Assembly (NCBI GenBank): GCA_963806495.1
Contig: CAWDYA010000011.1
Location: forward strand, 248,001 to 312,000
Direction: 5' to 3'
Length of the DNA: 64,000 nt
Origin: CAWDYA01 sp963806495
GTDB lineage: Bacteria > Acidobacteriota > Polarisedimenticolia > JACPZX01 > DASXTC01
Translations under genes and position numbers: made by a program
The notes under the pieces: model-generated
Seen by the model: the letters and a program-made list of their open reading frames with translations, nothing else
Told to the model about the DNA's origin: nothing
The model's database searches: none
Part shown: one piece after another, positions 7,717 through 14,792 of the stretch
Numbering within the stretch: the first letter of the stretch is position 1
How the letters are laid out: the number at the start of each line of letters is the position of its first letter

Positions 7717-8404
7717 ATGCACGTCACCATCGATCAGAAGCTCGAGGAGCTGGCCGAGGAGATTCTGGGCTCTCGCCGAGACCGGACGCAACACGCACGA
7801 GCGCGTGGTGAGCGGGTCGAAGATCGCCGGCGCCGGCGGGATCCTCGACGAGATGAGCCGTCGCGGACTGGTGCGCATGGCCGGTGACGGCGAAGCGCTG
7901 GTCACGCTCACGCCCGAGGGCAGCGAGGTCGCCCGCTCCATCATCCGGCGCCACCGGCTTGCCGAGATGCTCTTCTCGCAGGTTCTCTCGCTCGAGGAGG
8001 ATGTCACGGAGACGACGGCCTGCCAGGTGGAGCACATTCTGACCAACGGCGTGACCGAATCGGTCTGCGCGTTCCTCGGCCACCCGCCGCTGTGCCCCCA
8101 CGGTAAGCCGATCCCGCCGGGACGATGCTGCAAGGTCTTCACCACGGAGATCCGCCCCCTGGTGTCGCGCCTGCTCGACCTGCGGGTGGGCGAGTCGTGC
8201 CGCGTGGTGTTCATCAAGTCGGCACGGCACGGCCGGCTCGACCGGGTCGGCTCGCTCGGTCTCGTGCCCGGCGCCACGGTCAAGCTCTCCCAGAAACGGC
8301 CCACGGTGGTGCTCGATATCGGCCACACCACCGTCGCGCTGGATCGGCCGATCGCCGACGAGGTGTATGTCCGCCGCCTCGGCGAAGAGCAGGCCACCCC
8401 CTGA
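7717..8404 (+). CDS. DtxR-type repressor fused to FeoA domain, one frameshift near 7763
   Basis: Winged-helix metal repressor with a C-terminal FeoA (SH3-like) domain. ATG 7717 begins MHVTIDQKLEELAEE; about 16 codons later the frame must shift for the helix WALAETGRNTHERVVSGSKI and the rest. One T fewer in GATTCTGGG (7761-7769) would join both parts cleanly, giving about 228 residues. The downstream part holds the recognition-helix region (GGILDEMSRRGLV), the metal/dimer domain (CQVEHILTNGVTESVCAFLG, CPHGKPIP) and a FeoA domain from about residue 155 (VGSLGLVPGATVKL). It starts 4 bases after the Cys-rich gene. In the cell it may sense Fe2+ or Mn2+, or help FeoB through its FeoA domain. Read error or a broken gene are both possible; a restart at GTG 7805 would lack part of the DNA-binding domain. 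Confidence 0.8.
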
Positions 8405-8415
8405 ACTGAGTCTCA
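8403..8415. promoter_or_regulatory. Partial operator copy upstream of apbE
   Basis: GAACTGAGTCTCA shares the core ACTGAGTC with the sites at 4583 and 8460. Its right arm AGTCTCA is complete but its left arm is poor. Its centre lies 59 bases before that of the better site. It overlaps the stop of the DtxR-FeoA gene. Confidence 0.4.
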
Positions 8416-8431
8416 TTCGATCGGACAACAC

Positions 8432-9514
8432 ATGCTATTGGAACGCTTTACGATAATTCTGAGACTGAGTCTAAGTTCAATGATCGCTGCCATCGTGCTC
8501 GCCCCTCCGGCGGTTCCGGCCCCGGATCGGGCGCCCGTGAGCGCCTCCCGCTCGCGCTATCTGATGGGGACACGCTGTCAGGGCACGGCCTGGGCAGCGT
8601 CGCCAGGCGACGCGGCCGCCGCCATCGAGGCCGCCTTCGACGAGATCGCGCGGCTCGAGGCGATCCTCAGCGACTATCGCCCCGGCAGCGAGCTGAGCCG
8701 TCTGAACCACGCGGCCTTCGCCTCCCCGTTCGCCTGCTCTCCCGATCTGTTCGACTTCATCCGGGTTTCGGCCGCCTGCACGGCACGCACCGGTGGGGCC
8801 TTCGACATCACGATCGCTCCGCTGACGGCGGTCTGGGATCTGCGCGGCGCCGGCCGCATCGCCACGCCGGAGCAGGTCCGGCATGCGCTCGGACAGGTCG
8901 GCTCGAGCCGGCTGCAGCTCGACGACGACAACCGCACGGTCCGTTTCGGCGTTGGCGGCATGGCGCTCGACCCGGGCGGAATCGGCAAGGGATACGCACT
9001 GGACGCCGCGGCCCGGGTGCTGCGCGCCCGCGGCATCCGCGCCGCGCTGCTCGACTTCGGCGGGCAGGTGCTCGCCCTCGGCGCCCCGCCGGGCAAGAAA
9101 GGATGGCTTGTGGGCATCGCCCACCCGCTGCGGCGTGACGAGGAAGCGGCGACGCTGCTGCTTCGCAATGCCTCGATCGCGACGTCGGGAAACGCCGAGC
9201 GGGGGATCGACGTGAATGGACGCGATCTGGGTCACATTCTCGATCCACGTACCGGCGAGCCCGTCTCCACGCGGCGCACCGCCAGTGCGATCGCGGCGTC
9301 CGCCTCCGAGGCCGACGCATTCTCCACGGCCCTGCTGGTGATGGGGCCGGATGAAGGGCTGCGCTGGGCCGGAGACCAATCCGGTCTCAACGCCATGTTC
9401 CTGGAGGTCGACGGGCAGGGTCACCTGCATGCCCGCACGACACGGGGACTCCACTACAACCTGATGCCGGGAGCCGGAGCTCCGGCGCCCGGTGATGAGC
9501 AAGGAGGTCGATGA
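8432..9514 (+). CDS. apbE: ApbE family FAD:protein FMN transferase
   Basis: 360 residues from ATG 8432, exported or membrane-anchored. ApbE cuts FAD and attaches FMN to a threonine of exported FMN-binding proteins. Seen: YLMGTRCQGTAW at the domain start, YRPGSELSRLN, GGAFDITIAPL, MALDPGGIGKGYALDAA, LLDFGGQVLALG, NASIATSGNAERG, HILDPRTGEP and ASEADAFSTALLVMG, the successive ApbE blocks with the Asp/Thr that bind Mg. A likely substrate is the FMN_bind protein two genes on. The longer start gives a full signal peptide (MLLERFTIILRLSLSS then a hydrophobic run); ATG 8480 is the alternative because a promoter-operator lies between the two. The stop overlaps the porin start (ATGA). Confidence 0.92.
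   Translation: MLLERFTIILRLSLSSMIAAIVLAPPAVPAPDRAPVSASRSRYLMGTRCQGTAWAASPGDAAAAIEAAFDEIARLEAILSDYRPGSELSRLNHAAFASPFACSPDLFDFIRVSAACTARTGGAFDITIAPLTAVWDLRGAGRIATPEQVRHALGQVGSSRLQLDDDNRTVRFGVGGMALDPGGIGKGYALDAAARVLRARGIRAALLDFGGQVLALGAPPGKKGWLVGIAHPLRRDEEAATLLLRNASIATSGNAERGIDVNGRDLGHILDPRTGEPVSTRRTASAIAASASEADAFSTALLVMGPDEGLRWAGDQSGLNAMFLEVDGQGHLHARTTRGLHYNLMPGAGAPAPGDEQGGR
8452..8474. promoter_or_regulatory. Probable -10 box and palindromic operator before apbE
   Basis: GATAAT (8452-8457) is a plausible -10 box, with no good -35 at 16-18 bases. Directly after it lies TGAGACT-G-AGTCTAA (8460-8474), whose arms pair at 6 of 7 positions about the G at 8467, and whose core GACTGAGTC equals that of the fur site. 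The layout, palindrome just after a -10 box, repeats that at fur. It suggests apbE and the following genes have their own metal-controlled promoter, and would favour an apbE start at ATG 8480 for transcripts made here. Confidence 0.5.
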
Positions 9515-10962
9515 TGGTCTCGCGGAGTGGGCGCGGGAGAGGGGGAATCCTGGCCGTGGCGGTTCTGGCCGGGCTGGCCGGCATGACGGCGGCAGTGGCC
9601 GCCGGGGGATCGTCCGCGGCACAGGATTCCACGGCCACGGGCAGGTCGGACGAGGAACGGATCGCCGAGCTGGAGAAACGCGTGGCGGAGCTGGAGGCGC
9701 TTCTGAAGCAGGCGCTCGACTCCGGCTCGCTGGGCGACACCGCCGATCTGCAGCGCAGGATAGACATGCTTACGAAGGAGCTGGAGCGATCGAAGATGGG
9801 CGAAGCGGCCGGCAGCGGCGAGCCCAGCTCCGCGTACGGGCTCGGGCCGGCGGCCTCGAAAGTGTACGGCGTCGGCAAGGGAGTCTCGATCGGCGGCTAC
9901 GGAGAGATGCTCTACCAGGACTTCGCCGCCGAGCGGGATGACGGCACGCGATCCGGTGAGACCAGCACGATCGATCTCCTCCGGGCGGTGCTGTACTTCG
10001 GGTACAAGTTCAACGATACAATCGTGTTCAACTCGGAGGTCGAGTTCGAGCACGCCTCCACCGAGGACGGCGGCGAGGTGTCGGTCGAGTTCGCAACAAT
10101 CGACTTTCTGCTCGACAAGGCGGCCAACATCCGTGCCGGGATGGTGCTGATGCCTGTCGGCTTCATCAACGAGATGCACGAGCCTCCCACCTTCTTCAGC
10201 GCCCGGCGGCCCGATGTCGAGCGTCTGGTGCTGCCCGCGACCTGGCACGAGGACGGGGTCGGAGTGTTCGGCGACCTGGGACCGTTCAGCTACCGGGCGT
10301 TCGTGGTCGACGGTCTCGACGCGGAAGGGTTCAGCGCCGACGAGGGCCTGCGCGAAGGCCGGCAGGGCGGCGCCGAGGCGAAGGCGCGTAACTTCGCCTT
10401 CACCGCCCGCGCCGACTATCACGGCGTCCCGGGGCTGGTCGCCGGAGCGTCCTTCTACCAGGGAGACTCCGGCCAGGGGGCCGAGGACGCCGCCGGCAAC
10501 GTGATCGACGGCGCCGTCACCCTGTACGACCTGCACGCGCAGTACAACTTCCGCGGGCTGCAGGTCAGGGCGCTCTACAGCGCGGTCAACGTGGAGGACG
10601 CCGGGCGTATCAGCCGGGACCTGCTCGGCCTCGACCCGTCGGATCCCAACGACGCCCCGTTCGGCGTGGGAAGCCGGATCCGCGGATGGTACGGGGAGGC
10701 GGGCTACGACGTCCTGTCGTTTCTCGGCGAGCGGTCGCGCCAGCAGCTCATCCCGTTCGTCAGGTACGAGCGGTACGACACGCAGGATCGCGTCCCCGCG
10801 GGATTCACGACCACCGGGGCGAACGACGTGAAGCTGCTGACCTTCGGCGTCTCCTACAAGCCGATCGACAACATCGCGATCAAGGTCGACTACCAGAACT
10901 ATGACCGGGGCGACGGCTCCGGGACGGATCAGATCAATGCGGCGCTCGGCTACCTGTTCTGA
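9511..10962 (+). CDS. Porin-like outer membrane barrel with N-terminal coiled coil
   Basis: 483 residues. Signal peptide (residues about 1-37, ending near VAAGGSSAAQ), a coiled coil (ERIAELEKRVAELEALLKQ, about 48-66, and a second short helix to about 95), then a barrel from about 125 with alternating strands and a terminal Phe (ALGYLF), the usual outer-membrane assembly signal. This layout recalls phosphate-selective-porin (OprO/OprP) type proteins, where the coiled coil forms a trimer stalk. A strong AAGGAGG lies 2 bases before the first ATG and 5 before the second. Placed between apbE and its likely substrate, it may let an electron acceptor or iron chelate into the periplasm; specificity cannot be told from sequence. 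Confidence 0.8.
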   Translation: MMVSRSGRGRGGILAVAVLAGLAGMTAAVAAGGSSAAQDSTATGRSDEERIAELEKRVAELEALLKQALDSGSLGDTADLQRRIDMLTKELERSKMGEAAGSGEPSSAYGLGPAASKVYGVGKGVSIGGYGEMLYQDFAAERDDGTRSGETSTIDLLRAVLYFGYKFNDTIVFNSEVEFEHASTEDGGEVSVEFATIDFLLDKAANIRAGMVLMPVGFINEMHEPPTFFSARRPDVERLVLPATWHEDGVGVFGDLGPFSYRAFVVDGLDAEGFSADEGLREGRQGGAEAKARNFAFTARADYHGVPGLVAGASFYQGDSGQGAEDAAGNVIDGAVTLYDLHAQYNFRGLQVRALYSAVNVEDAGRISRDLLGLDPSDPNDAPFGVGSRIRGWYGEAGYDVLSFLGERSRQQLIPFVRYERYDTQDRVPAGFTTTGANDVKLLTFGVSYKPIDNIAIKVDYQNYDRGDGSGTDQINAALGYLF

Positions 10963-11512
10963 GCCGCGCCCGCGCGCCGGGGCGGCTCTGACGGCCTTCG
11001 TCCTGATGGGCGCCCTGGCCATCTTCGTCTCCACCGCGGAGGCGAAGGTGTTCATGACCCAGGACGAGGCGCTCTCTCTGGCCTTTCCCGGCGACGGGAA
11101 GGTCGAGCGCCATACGACCTTCCTCACCGACGCGCAGGAGAGGGCGGCGCACGACGCGTCGGGCGAGCCGATCCCCTCGAAGGTGATCACCTGGTACTCG
11201 CGCGGCGGCCGCACCGCATGGTTCGACACGCACGTCGTGAGGACGCTGCCCGAGACCGTGATGATCGTCGCCGACCCGAACGGCGCGATCGAGCGTATCG
11301 ACATCCTCTCGTTCAGCGAGCCGGAGGACTACAAGCCGCGGGCACGCTGGTTCGACCAGTTCGACGGCCGCGTGCTCGACGACGACCTGTCCGTCAGGAA
11401 GGGCATCCGCCCGATCAGCGGGGCCACCCTTTCGGGACGGGCGATCGTCGCCGCCGCGCGGCGCGCCCTCGCGCTTCGCGAGGTGATCCTCGCTTCGGAG
11501 AAGGCGCCATGA
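10937..11512 (+). CDS. Exported FMN-binding domain protein, likely ApbE substrate
   Basis: 191 residues from ATG 10937, inside the end of the porin gene. Signal peptide about residues 1-36 (basic RPRAG, hydrophobic FVLMGALAIFVSTAEA). The FMN_bind domain follows, with the flavin-attachment motif ISGATLS near residue 167, whose Thr would carry FMN by a phosphoester bond made by ApbE. In most substrates an Asp stands three residues before the Ser (DxxSGAT); here that place is Arg (RPISGAT), so attachment efficiency is uncertain. Probably a periplasmic one- or two-electron carrier between the membrane cytochrome-like protein downstream and an acceptor. Coupled to the next gene by an ATGA overlap. 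An in-frame ATG at 11006 would leave a shorter signal peptide. Confidence 0.82.
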   Translation: MRRSATCSEPRPRAGAALTAFVLMGALAIFVSTAEAKVFMTQDEALSLAFPGDGKVERHTTFLTDAQERAAHDASGEPIPSKVITWYSRGGRTAWFDTHVVRTLPETVMIVADPNGAIERIDILSFSEPEDYKPRARWFDQFDGRVLDDDLSVRKGIRPISGATLSGRAIVAAARRALALREVILASEKAP

Positions 11513-12012
11513 CGAGCTTCCAGCGCCGGCTCACCAACCTCTCGACCCTGATCGTCGGCGTCTCGGGCGTGGTGTACGCGTGGATGAAGTACCTGATGAC
11601 CAGCGACGACCCGTACTCCGTCGTCAATCACCCGCTGCAGCCCTGGATGCTCGACCTGCATGTCCTCGCGGCTCCGCTGCTGGTGTTCGCCATCGGGATG
11701 ATCGCCCGCGACCACATCATCACCAAGCTGCGCTCCGGCGGCGCGCGCCCCGGGCGAACCACCGGCCTGTTCGCCGTAATCTGCTTGCTCCCCATGATCG
11801 CCACGGGGTATCTTGTCCAGGTCTTCACCGGCGAGACGGCGCGGCTGGCCTGCGTCATCGTTCACCTGGCCACCGGCGGCGTCTATCTCGCCGCTTTCGC
11901 CACGCACGTGGCGCTGTCGTGGAGGGCCGCGGCCCGCAAGCCCGCCCGCACCAACGACCGCGATCCCGCGCCGGTGGCCGATATGGAACGAGCCGCGGAG
12001 AGAATGTCCTGA
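11509..12012 (+). CDS. Four-helix membrane protein, DUF4405/cytochrome b-like
   Basis: 167 residues with four hydrophobic helices: STLIVGVSGVVYAWMKYLM, LDLHVLAAPLLVFAIGMIA, TTGLFAVICLLPMIATGYLV and VIVHLATGGVYLAAFATHVA. Histidines sit in or at the ends of the helices (NHPLQP, LDLHVL, ARDHII, VIVHLA, ATHVAL), enough for two b-haems in a four-helix bundle. DUF4405-like and cytochrome b561-like proteins are known partners of ApbE and FMN_bind proteins in flavinylated electron-transfer operons. Expected role: pass electrons from the quinone pool or cytoplasmic side to the exported flavoprotein. Haem ligation is inferred from His placement. Overlaps by four bases with the preceding gene and one base with the next. 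Confidence 0.7.
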   Translation: MTSFQRRLTNLSTLIVGVSGVVYAWMKYLMTSDDPYSVVNHPLQPWMLDLHVLAAPLLVFAIGMIARDHIITKLRSGGARPGRTTGLFAVICLLPMIATGYLVQVFTGETARLACVIVHLATGGVYLAAFATHVALSWRAAARKPARTNDRDPAPVADMERAAERMS

Positions 12013-12557
12013 TGGCCTGGGTGGCCGAGATCCTCAGAAAGGATCACCGGATCTGCAGCGTCTGCCGCCTGGGCCCGACGCACGTGTACGACCCGGAGCC
12101 GGCGGCGGAGCCGACCGGCACGCCCCTGTGCAGCGGATGTCTCGCAGAGCGTCTCCGACAGGACCTGGCCGCCTTCACCGGTCGCGCCCTGATGTTCGAG
12201 CCGGCCCTCGGCCCCGATGCGTATCTGTTTCATGCCCTGGACGGCGACCGCGCCCTCGCCTGGCCCGCGGAGCATCGCGAGGCCGCCCGGATGATGCTCG
12301 ACGCGATGAAGCCCGCCTGCGACGCCTGCGCCTCCGCCGCCCGGTTCGTCTGGGTCCCGGTCGAGGCGGATGCCTGCCTGTGGCCCGAAGACTGGCTGGC
12401 CTCTGCCGCGCGCGGCGACCTCTTTGCTGCCGAGAGCCTTTGCGGCGCCTGCGCGGCCGCCCGCCTCACCCGCTCGATCGAGGAGCGCGGACTCTGGTTC
12501 GAGGCTATCGTGCCTCCCCGCGGCGGCGAGGGCGTCATGTTCGGCGACGAAGCCTAG
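12012..12557 (+). CDS. Uncharacterised CxxC-rich protein closing the flavin operon
   Basis: 181 residues, no signal peptide and no membrane segment. Four CxxC pairs: CSVCRLGPT near residue 17, CSGC near 42, CDACASAARF near 104, and CGAC near 146. The first two could form one zinc or Fe-S site and the last two another. There is an unusual excess of Ala, Trp and acidic residues. I recognise no family. ATG 12012 overlaps the preceding stop (TGATG), so it belongs to the same transcript as the flavoprotein and membrane cytochrome-like gene. A cytosolic electron donor, maturation factor or metal sensor is conceivable; none is shown by the sequence. Confidence 0.7.
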   Translation: MAWVAEILRKDHRICSVCRLGPTHVYDPEPAAEPTGTPLCSGCLAERLRQDLAAFTGRALMFEPALGPDAYLFHALDGDRALAWPAEHREAARMMLDAMKPACDACASAARFVWVPVEADACLWPEDWLASAARGDLFAAESLCGACAAARLTRSIEERGLWFEAIVPPRGGEGVMFGDEA

Positions 12558-12790
12558 GCGCGGCCCCCGACTGCTCCCAGGGATCCTCGTCGAGCGTCTC
12601 TTCCCTGAACCAGGGCACCATGATCGCGTCGTTGCGGTACACCCTGTCGCCCATCGTGACCTGCACGTCGAGTGGGGCGAATCCGCAGATGCCTCAGACT
12701 GCCCACCTCGTGCTTGACCTAGCGGTGATGCGGCGCGCACAGCGGGACCTGGTTCCACGTCGAACGGGAGCCGGATGCGGACCATCACAC
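12535..12790 (-). pseudogene. Remnant of HNH endonuclease C-terminus
   Basis: Reading leftward, WNQVPLCAPHHR (about 12757-12722) is the end of an HNH nuclease domain, but a TAG follows at once. A second frame then gives VTMGDRVYRNDAIMVPWFRE to about 12600, which looks like the tail of the same protein. No start or intact N-terminal half is visible upstream. It is a decayed, frame-broken fragment overlapping the end of the CxxC gene. Confidence 0.5.
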
Positions 12791-12964
12791 CGTCGCGACG
12801 CCCACTGCGCCTGGCCCCGCTGCGGCCCGGTCCGTCTCCCCAAAAAACGAACACGCACGCACCGCGGCCGGATACGTCACGTTCTGCGGGGGTAGGCCGC
12901 CCGACGCGCGCCACCCGGTCGGTGCGACCTCGGAGCAGCCGAACTCCCCGGCGATCGCGACCCT

Positions 12965-13826
12965 CCCTCGGGTCGGCGTTGCGCGCCGCCCGTGCGGCGC
13001 GCCCACCTCGCGCTCCCTCGCCGCCGCGCCCGGCGCGGCGGCCGGCTCGGTCCGCGACGCCCTCGGGAGGCTCCGTTCGCCGGGTCGTCAGACCGCCGCC
13101 CCGCACCGCGTCGAGCCTGCCCTGCACCGCCGACCAGAACACCACACGCTCGTGCGGCTCCGCGTCGGCGCCCGGCGCGCCTTCGAAGATGACCGACGGC
13201 AGGTCCCAGGGCAGATCCGCCCAGCGCCCCAGCTCGGAGACGAGCGCCTCGCGATCCCCCGGAAGACATCCGTCAGGGACGCGCTGCGGCGCCGTCACCT
13301 CGCGCGCCCGCTCGCGCCACAGCGCCTCATCGCGCGGGCAGCATCGATCCCGGGCCTCTCGCAGGTCTCCACGCGGCCGCGCACGGCCATGGGACAGATA
13401 GGGATCGAGGTACGCGCCCGGCGAGGACGAACGGCCCGGACCCTCCTGAACGAAGGCTGGCGCAAGAGCTGGCATGAGAGGCTCCGATGTCCACGTTCGG
13501 GATTGCGGACAGAGCGAGTGCAGACATGCAGGATGCACGACCAACCGGCATCGCGGTCAAGTGGATTCAAGCGTAAAGACAATTCTTTTACAATGCGGCG
13601 ACTAATTGGACCACAATGATGTGGAATCGGGACGAATCAGCGCCTCGCCTCCCGAGCGCGCCCAATCCCGCACCTTGCGCAGCTTCCCGACGGGCCCCTG
13701 ACGGCCAAACGACGGAATCGGATCGAGGTACGCGCCCGGGAAACGACCCGCCTCGACAATCTCCGGCGGCGAGGGAGCGCGCGCCGGGCGCGCCGCACGG
13801 GCGGTGCGCAACGCCGACCCGAGAGG
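12965..13826. repeat. Imperfect 60-base inverted repeat pair
   Basis: 12965-13026 (CTCGGGTCGGCGTTGCGC ... CTCCCTCGCCGCC) returns as reverse complement at about 13764-13826, with roughly five differences in sixty. The arms enclose about 740 bases that contain no intact gene. No target-site duplication was seen. Confidence 0.65.
13402..13739. repeat. Exact 20-base direct repeat
   Basis: GGATCGAGGTACGCGCCCGG occurs at 13402-13421 and 13720-13739. Similarity extends leftward with substitutions for about 50 bases (ACGGCCA, GAC and G/ATC blocks in the same order), so these are two copies of a longer diverged element. Confidence 0.7.
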
Positions 13827-13884
13827 GGTTCGTCCGCCGGGTGCTCCTGACACGGGGTGGACGCTTGCCCACGCCCACATTTCG

Positions 13885-13914
13885 TTGAACCGGGCAGCGC
13901 CGTTCTGGTACACT
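13885..13914 (+). promoter_or_regulatory. Predicted promoter of the dCMP deaminase gene
   Basis: TTGAAC (13885-13890), 18 bases, TACACT (13909-13914) preceded by TGG as an extended -10. The expected first transcribed base is about 13921, which is the GTG start itself, so the message may have no leader. Confidence 0.6.
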
Positions 13915-13920
13915 CCGCGC

Positions 13921-14367
13921 GTGACGGACAATCGACGGGTCGACTGGAACACCTACTTCATGAACATCGCCCGCGTGGCATCCACGCGCTCGACCTGCGA
14001 CCGCAAGCACGTCGGCGCCGTCATCGTGCGCGACAAGACGATCCTCTCGACCGGCTACAACGGCAGCGTCCGGGGCATGCCGCACTGCGACGACGCGGGC
14101 CACACGATGGAAGCCGGCCACTGCGTCGCCACCATCCACGCCGAGGCGAACGCCATCATCCAGGCCGCGCGTAACGGTGTCAACATCAACGGCGCCGAGA
14201 TGTACACCACGGCGAGCCCCTGCTGGAACTGCTTCAAGCTGATCGCCAACAGCGGCATCCGCCGGATCTACTACGGGGAGTTCTACCGCGACGAGCGCAG
14301 CCTCCAGCTCGCCGGCGCCGCCGGTATCGAGCTGATCGACCTGCGCCCCCCCGGGGAGACGGCATGA
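13921..14367 (+). CDS. dCMP deaminase (ComEB-like)
   Basis: 148 residues. Zinc-dependent deaminase converting dCMP to dUMP for dTTP synthesis. Seen: RSTCDRKHVGAVIVRD near residue 20, the catalytic HAEANAI near residue 78 (His ligand and Glu), and PCWNC near residue 101 (two Cys ligands). Length matches the family. The GTG at 13921 is chosen because the family's first helix (DWNTYFMNIA) follows within a few residues and the promoter lies immediately upstream; no Shine-Dalgarno is visible, in keeping with a leaderless message. The stop overlaps the start of the HisKA-like gene (ATGA). Confidence 0.92.
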   Translation: MTDNRRVDWNTYFMNIARVASTRSTCDRKHVGAVIVRDKTILSTGYNGSVRGMPHCDDAGHTMEAGHCVATIHAEANAIIQAARNGVNINGAEMYTTASPCWNCFKLIANSGIRRIYYGEFYRDERSLQLAGAAGIELIDLRPPGETA

Positions 14368-14792
14368 CAGGGGGAGGCCGCCTGCGGATCCTCCTGCGAG
14401 CCGACCGGAAAGGAGCCGCCGCGGTCGCCGCCGCCCTCGAGGCCTCGGGGCATGACGTGGTCCTGACGGCCGACGCCGCCGATCTGGCCGCCCGCATGAA
14501 GGAGGCGCCGCCCGATCTGGTGCTGATCGATGCCGCAGGCGGCGCGTCGGGTGGGCCCGAGGATGCACTGGAGGAGAACGCCCGCCTGCGCGACGCGGTG
14601 AGCTTCGCCCGGACGACGGCTCACGACCTGGCCCAGCCGCTCACCACCATCATGGCCCGCTCGCAGCTGCTGCTGAGCAAGGCCAGGCCCGACGATCCGA
14701 GCTACAAGCCGCTCGAGGTGATAAGCGGCGAGGCGGAGAGGCTGGCGGAGCTGATCGTGAAGTTCCAGAAGCTCAAGGAGATGGCGAAGTAG
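14364..14792 (+). CDS. Truncated signalling protein: degenerate receiver plus HisKA helix
   Basis: 142 residues. Residues about 8-58 look like the first half of a receiver domain (LRILLRADRKG, DLVLIDAAGG) but lack the acidic pair at the start and the later Thr and Lys. Residues about 70-140 form a histidine-kinase dimerisation hairpin with the H-box RTTAHDLAQPLTTIMARSQ. No ATP-binding domain follows: the gene ends 40 residues after the H-box. So it could be phosphorylated by another kinase, act as a phosphotransfer or dimer-interference protein, or be a remnant. Start ATG overlaps the dCMP deaminase stop. Its 3' end overlaps by 20 bases the end of the opposite-strand lipoprotein gene. Confidence 0.75.
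   Translation: MTGGGRLRILLRADRKGAAAVAAALEASGHDVVLTADAADLAARMKEAPPDLVLIDAAGGASGGPEDALEENARLRDAVSFARTTAHDLAQPLTTIMARSQLLLSKARPDDPSYKPLEVISGEAERLAELIVKFQKLKEMAK

Larger units (their letters stand above)
12558..13880. other. 1.3-kb region without an intact gene, with diverged repeats
   Basis: Apart from the HNH remnant, open frames here are low-complexity Arg/Ala/Pro shadows on both strands. One leftward stretch (about 13070-13260; LPWDLPSVIFEG, ERVVFWSAVQGRLDAV) reads like protein but has no start or partner motif. Leftward peptides PGAYLDPYLSHGR (near 13415) and PGAYLDPIPSFGRQGPVGK (near 13735) are two copies of one element. The region seems to be a graveyard of mobile or dispersed repeat sequence between two operons. 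Confidence 0.55.

Noticed and set aside
12775..13401. Plus-strand frame of 208 codons in the gene-free region
   Set aside because: Composed of Arg, Pro, Ala and Ser only, covers the inverted repeat arm and has no ribosome site; not a gene.
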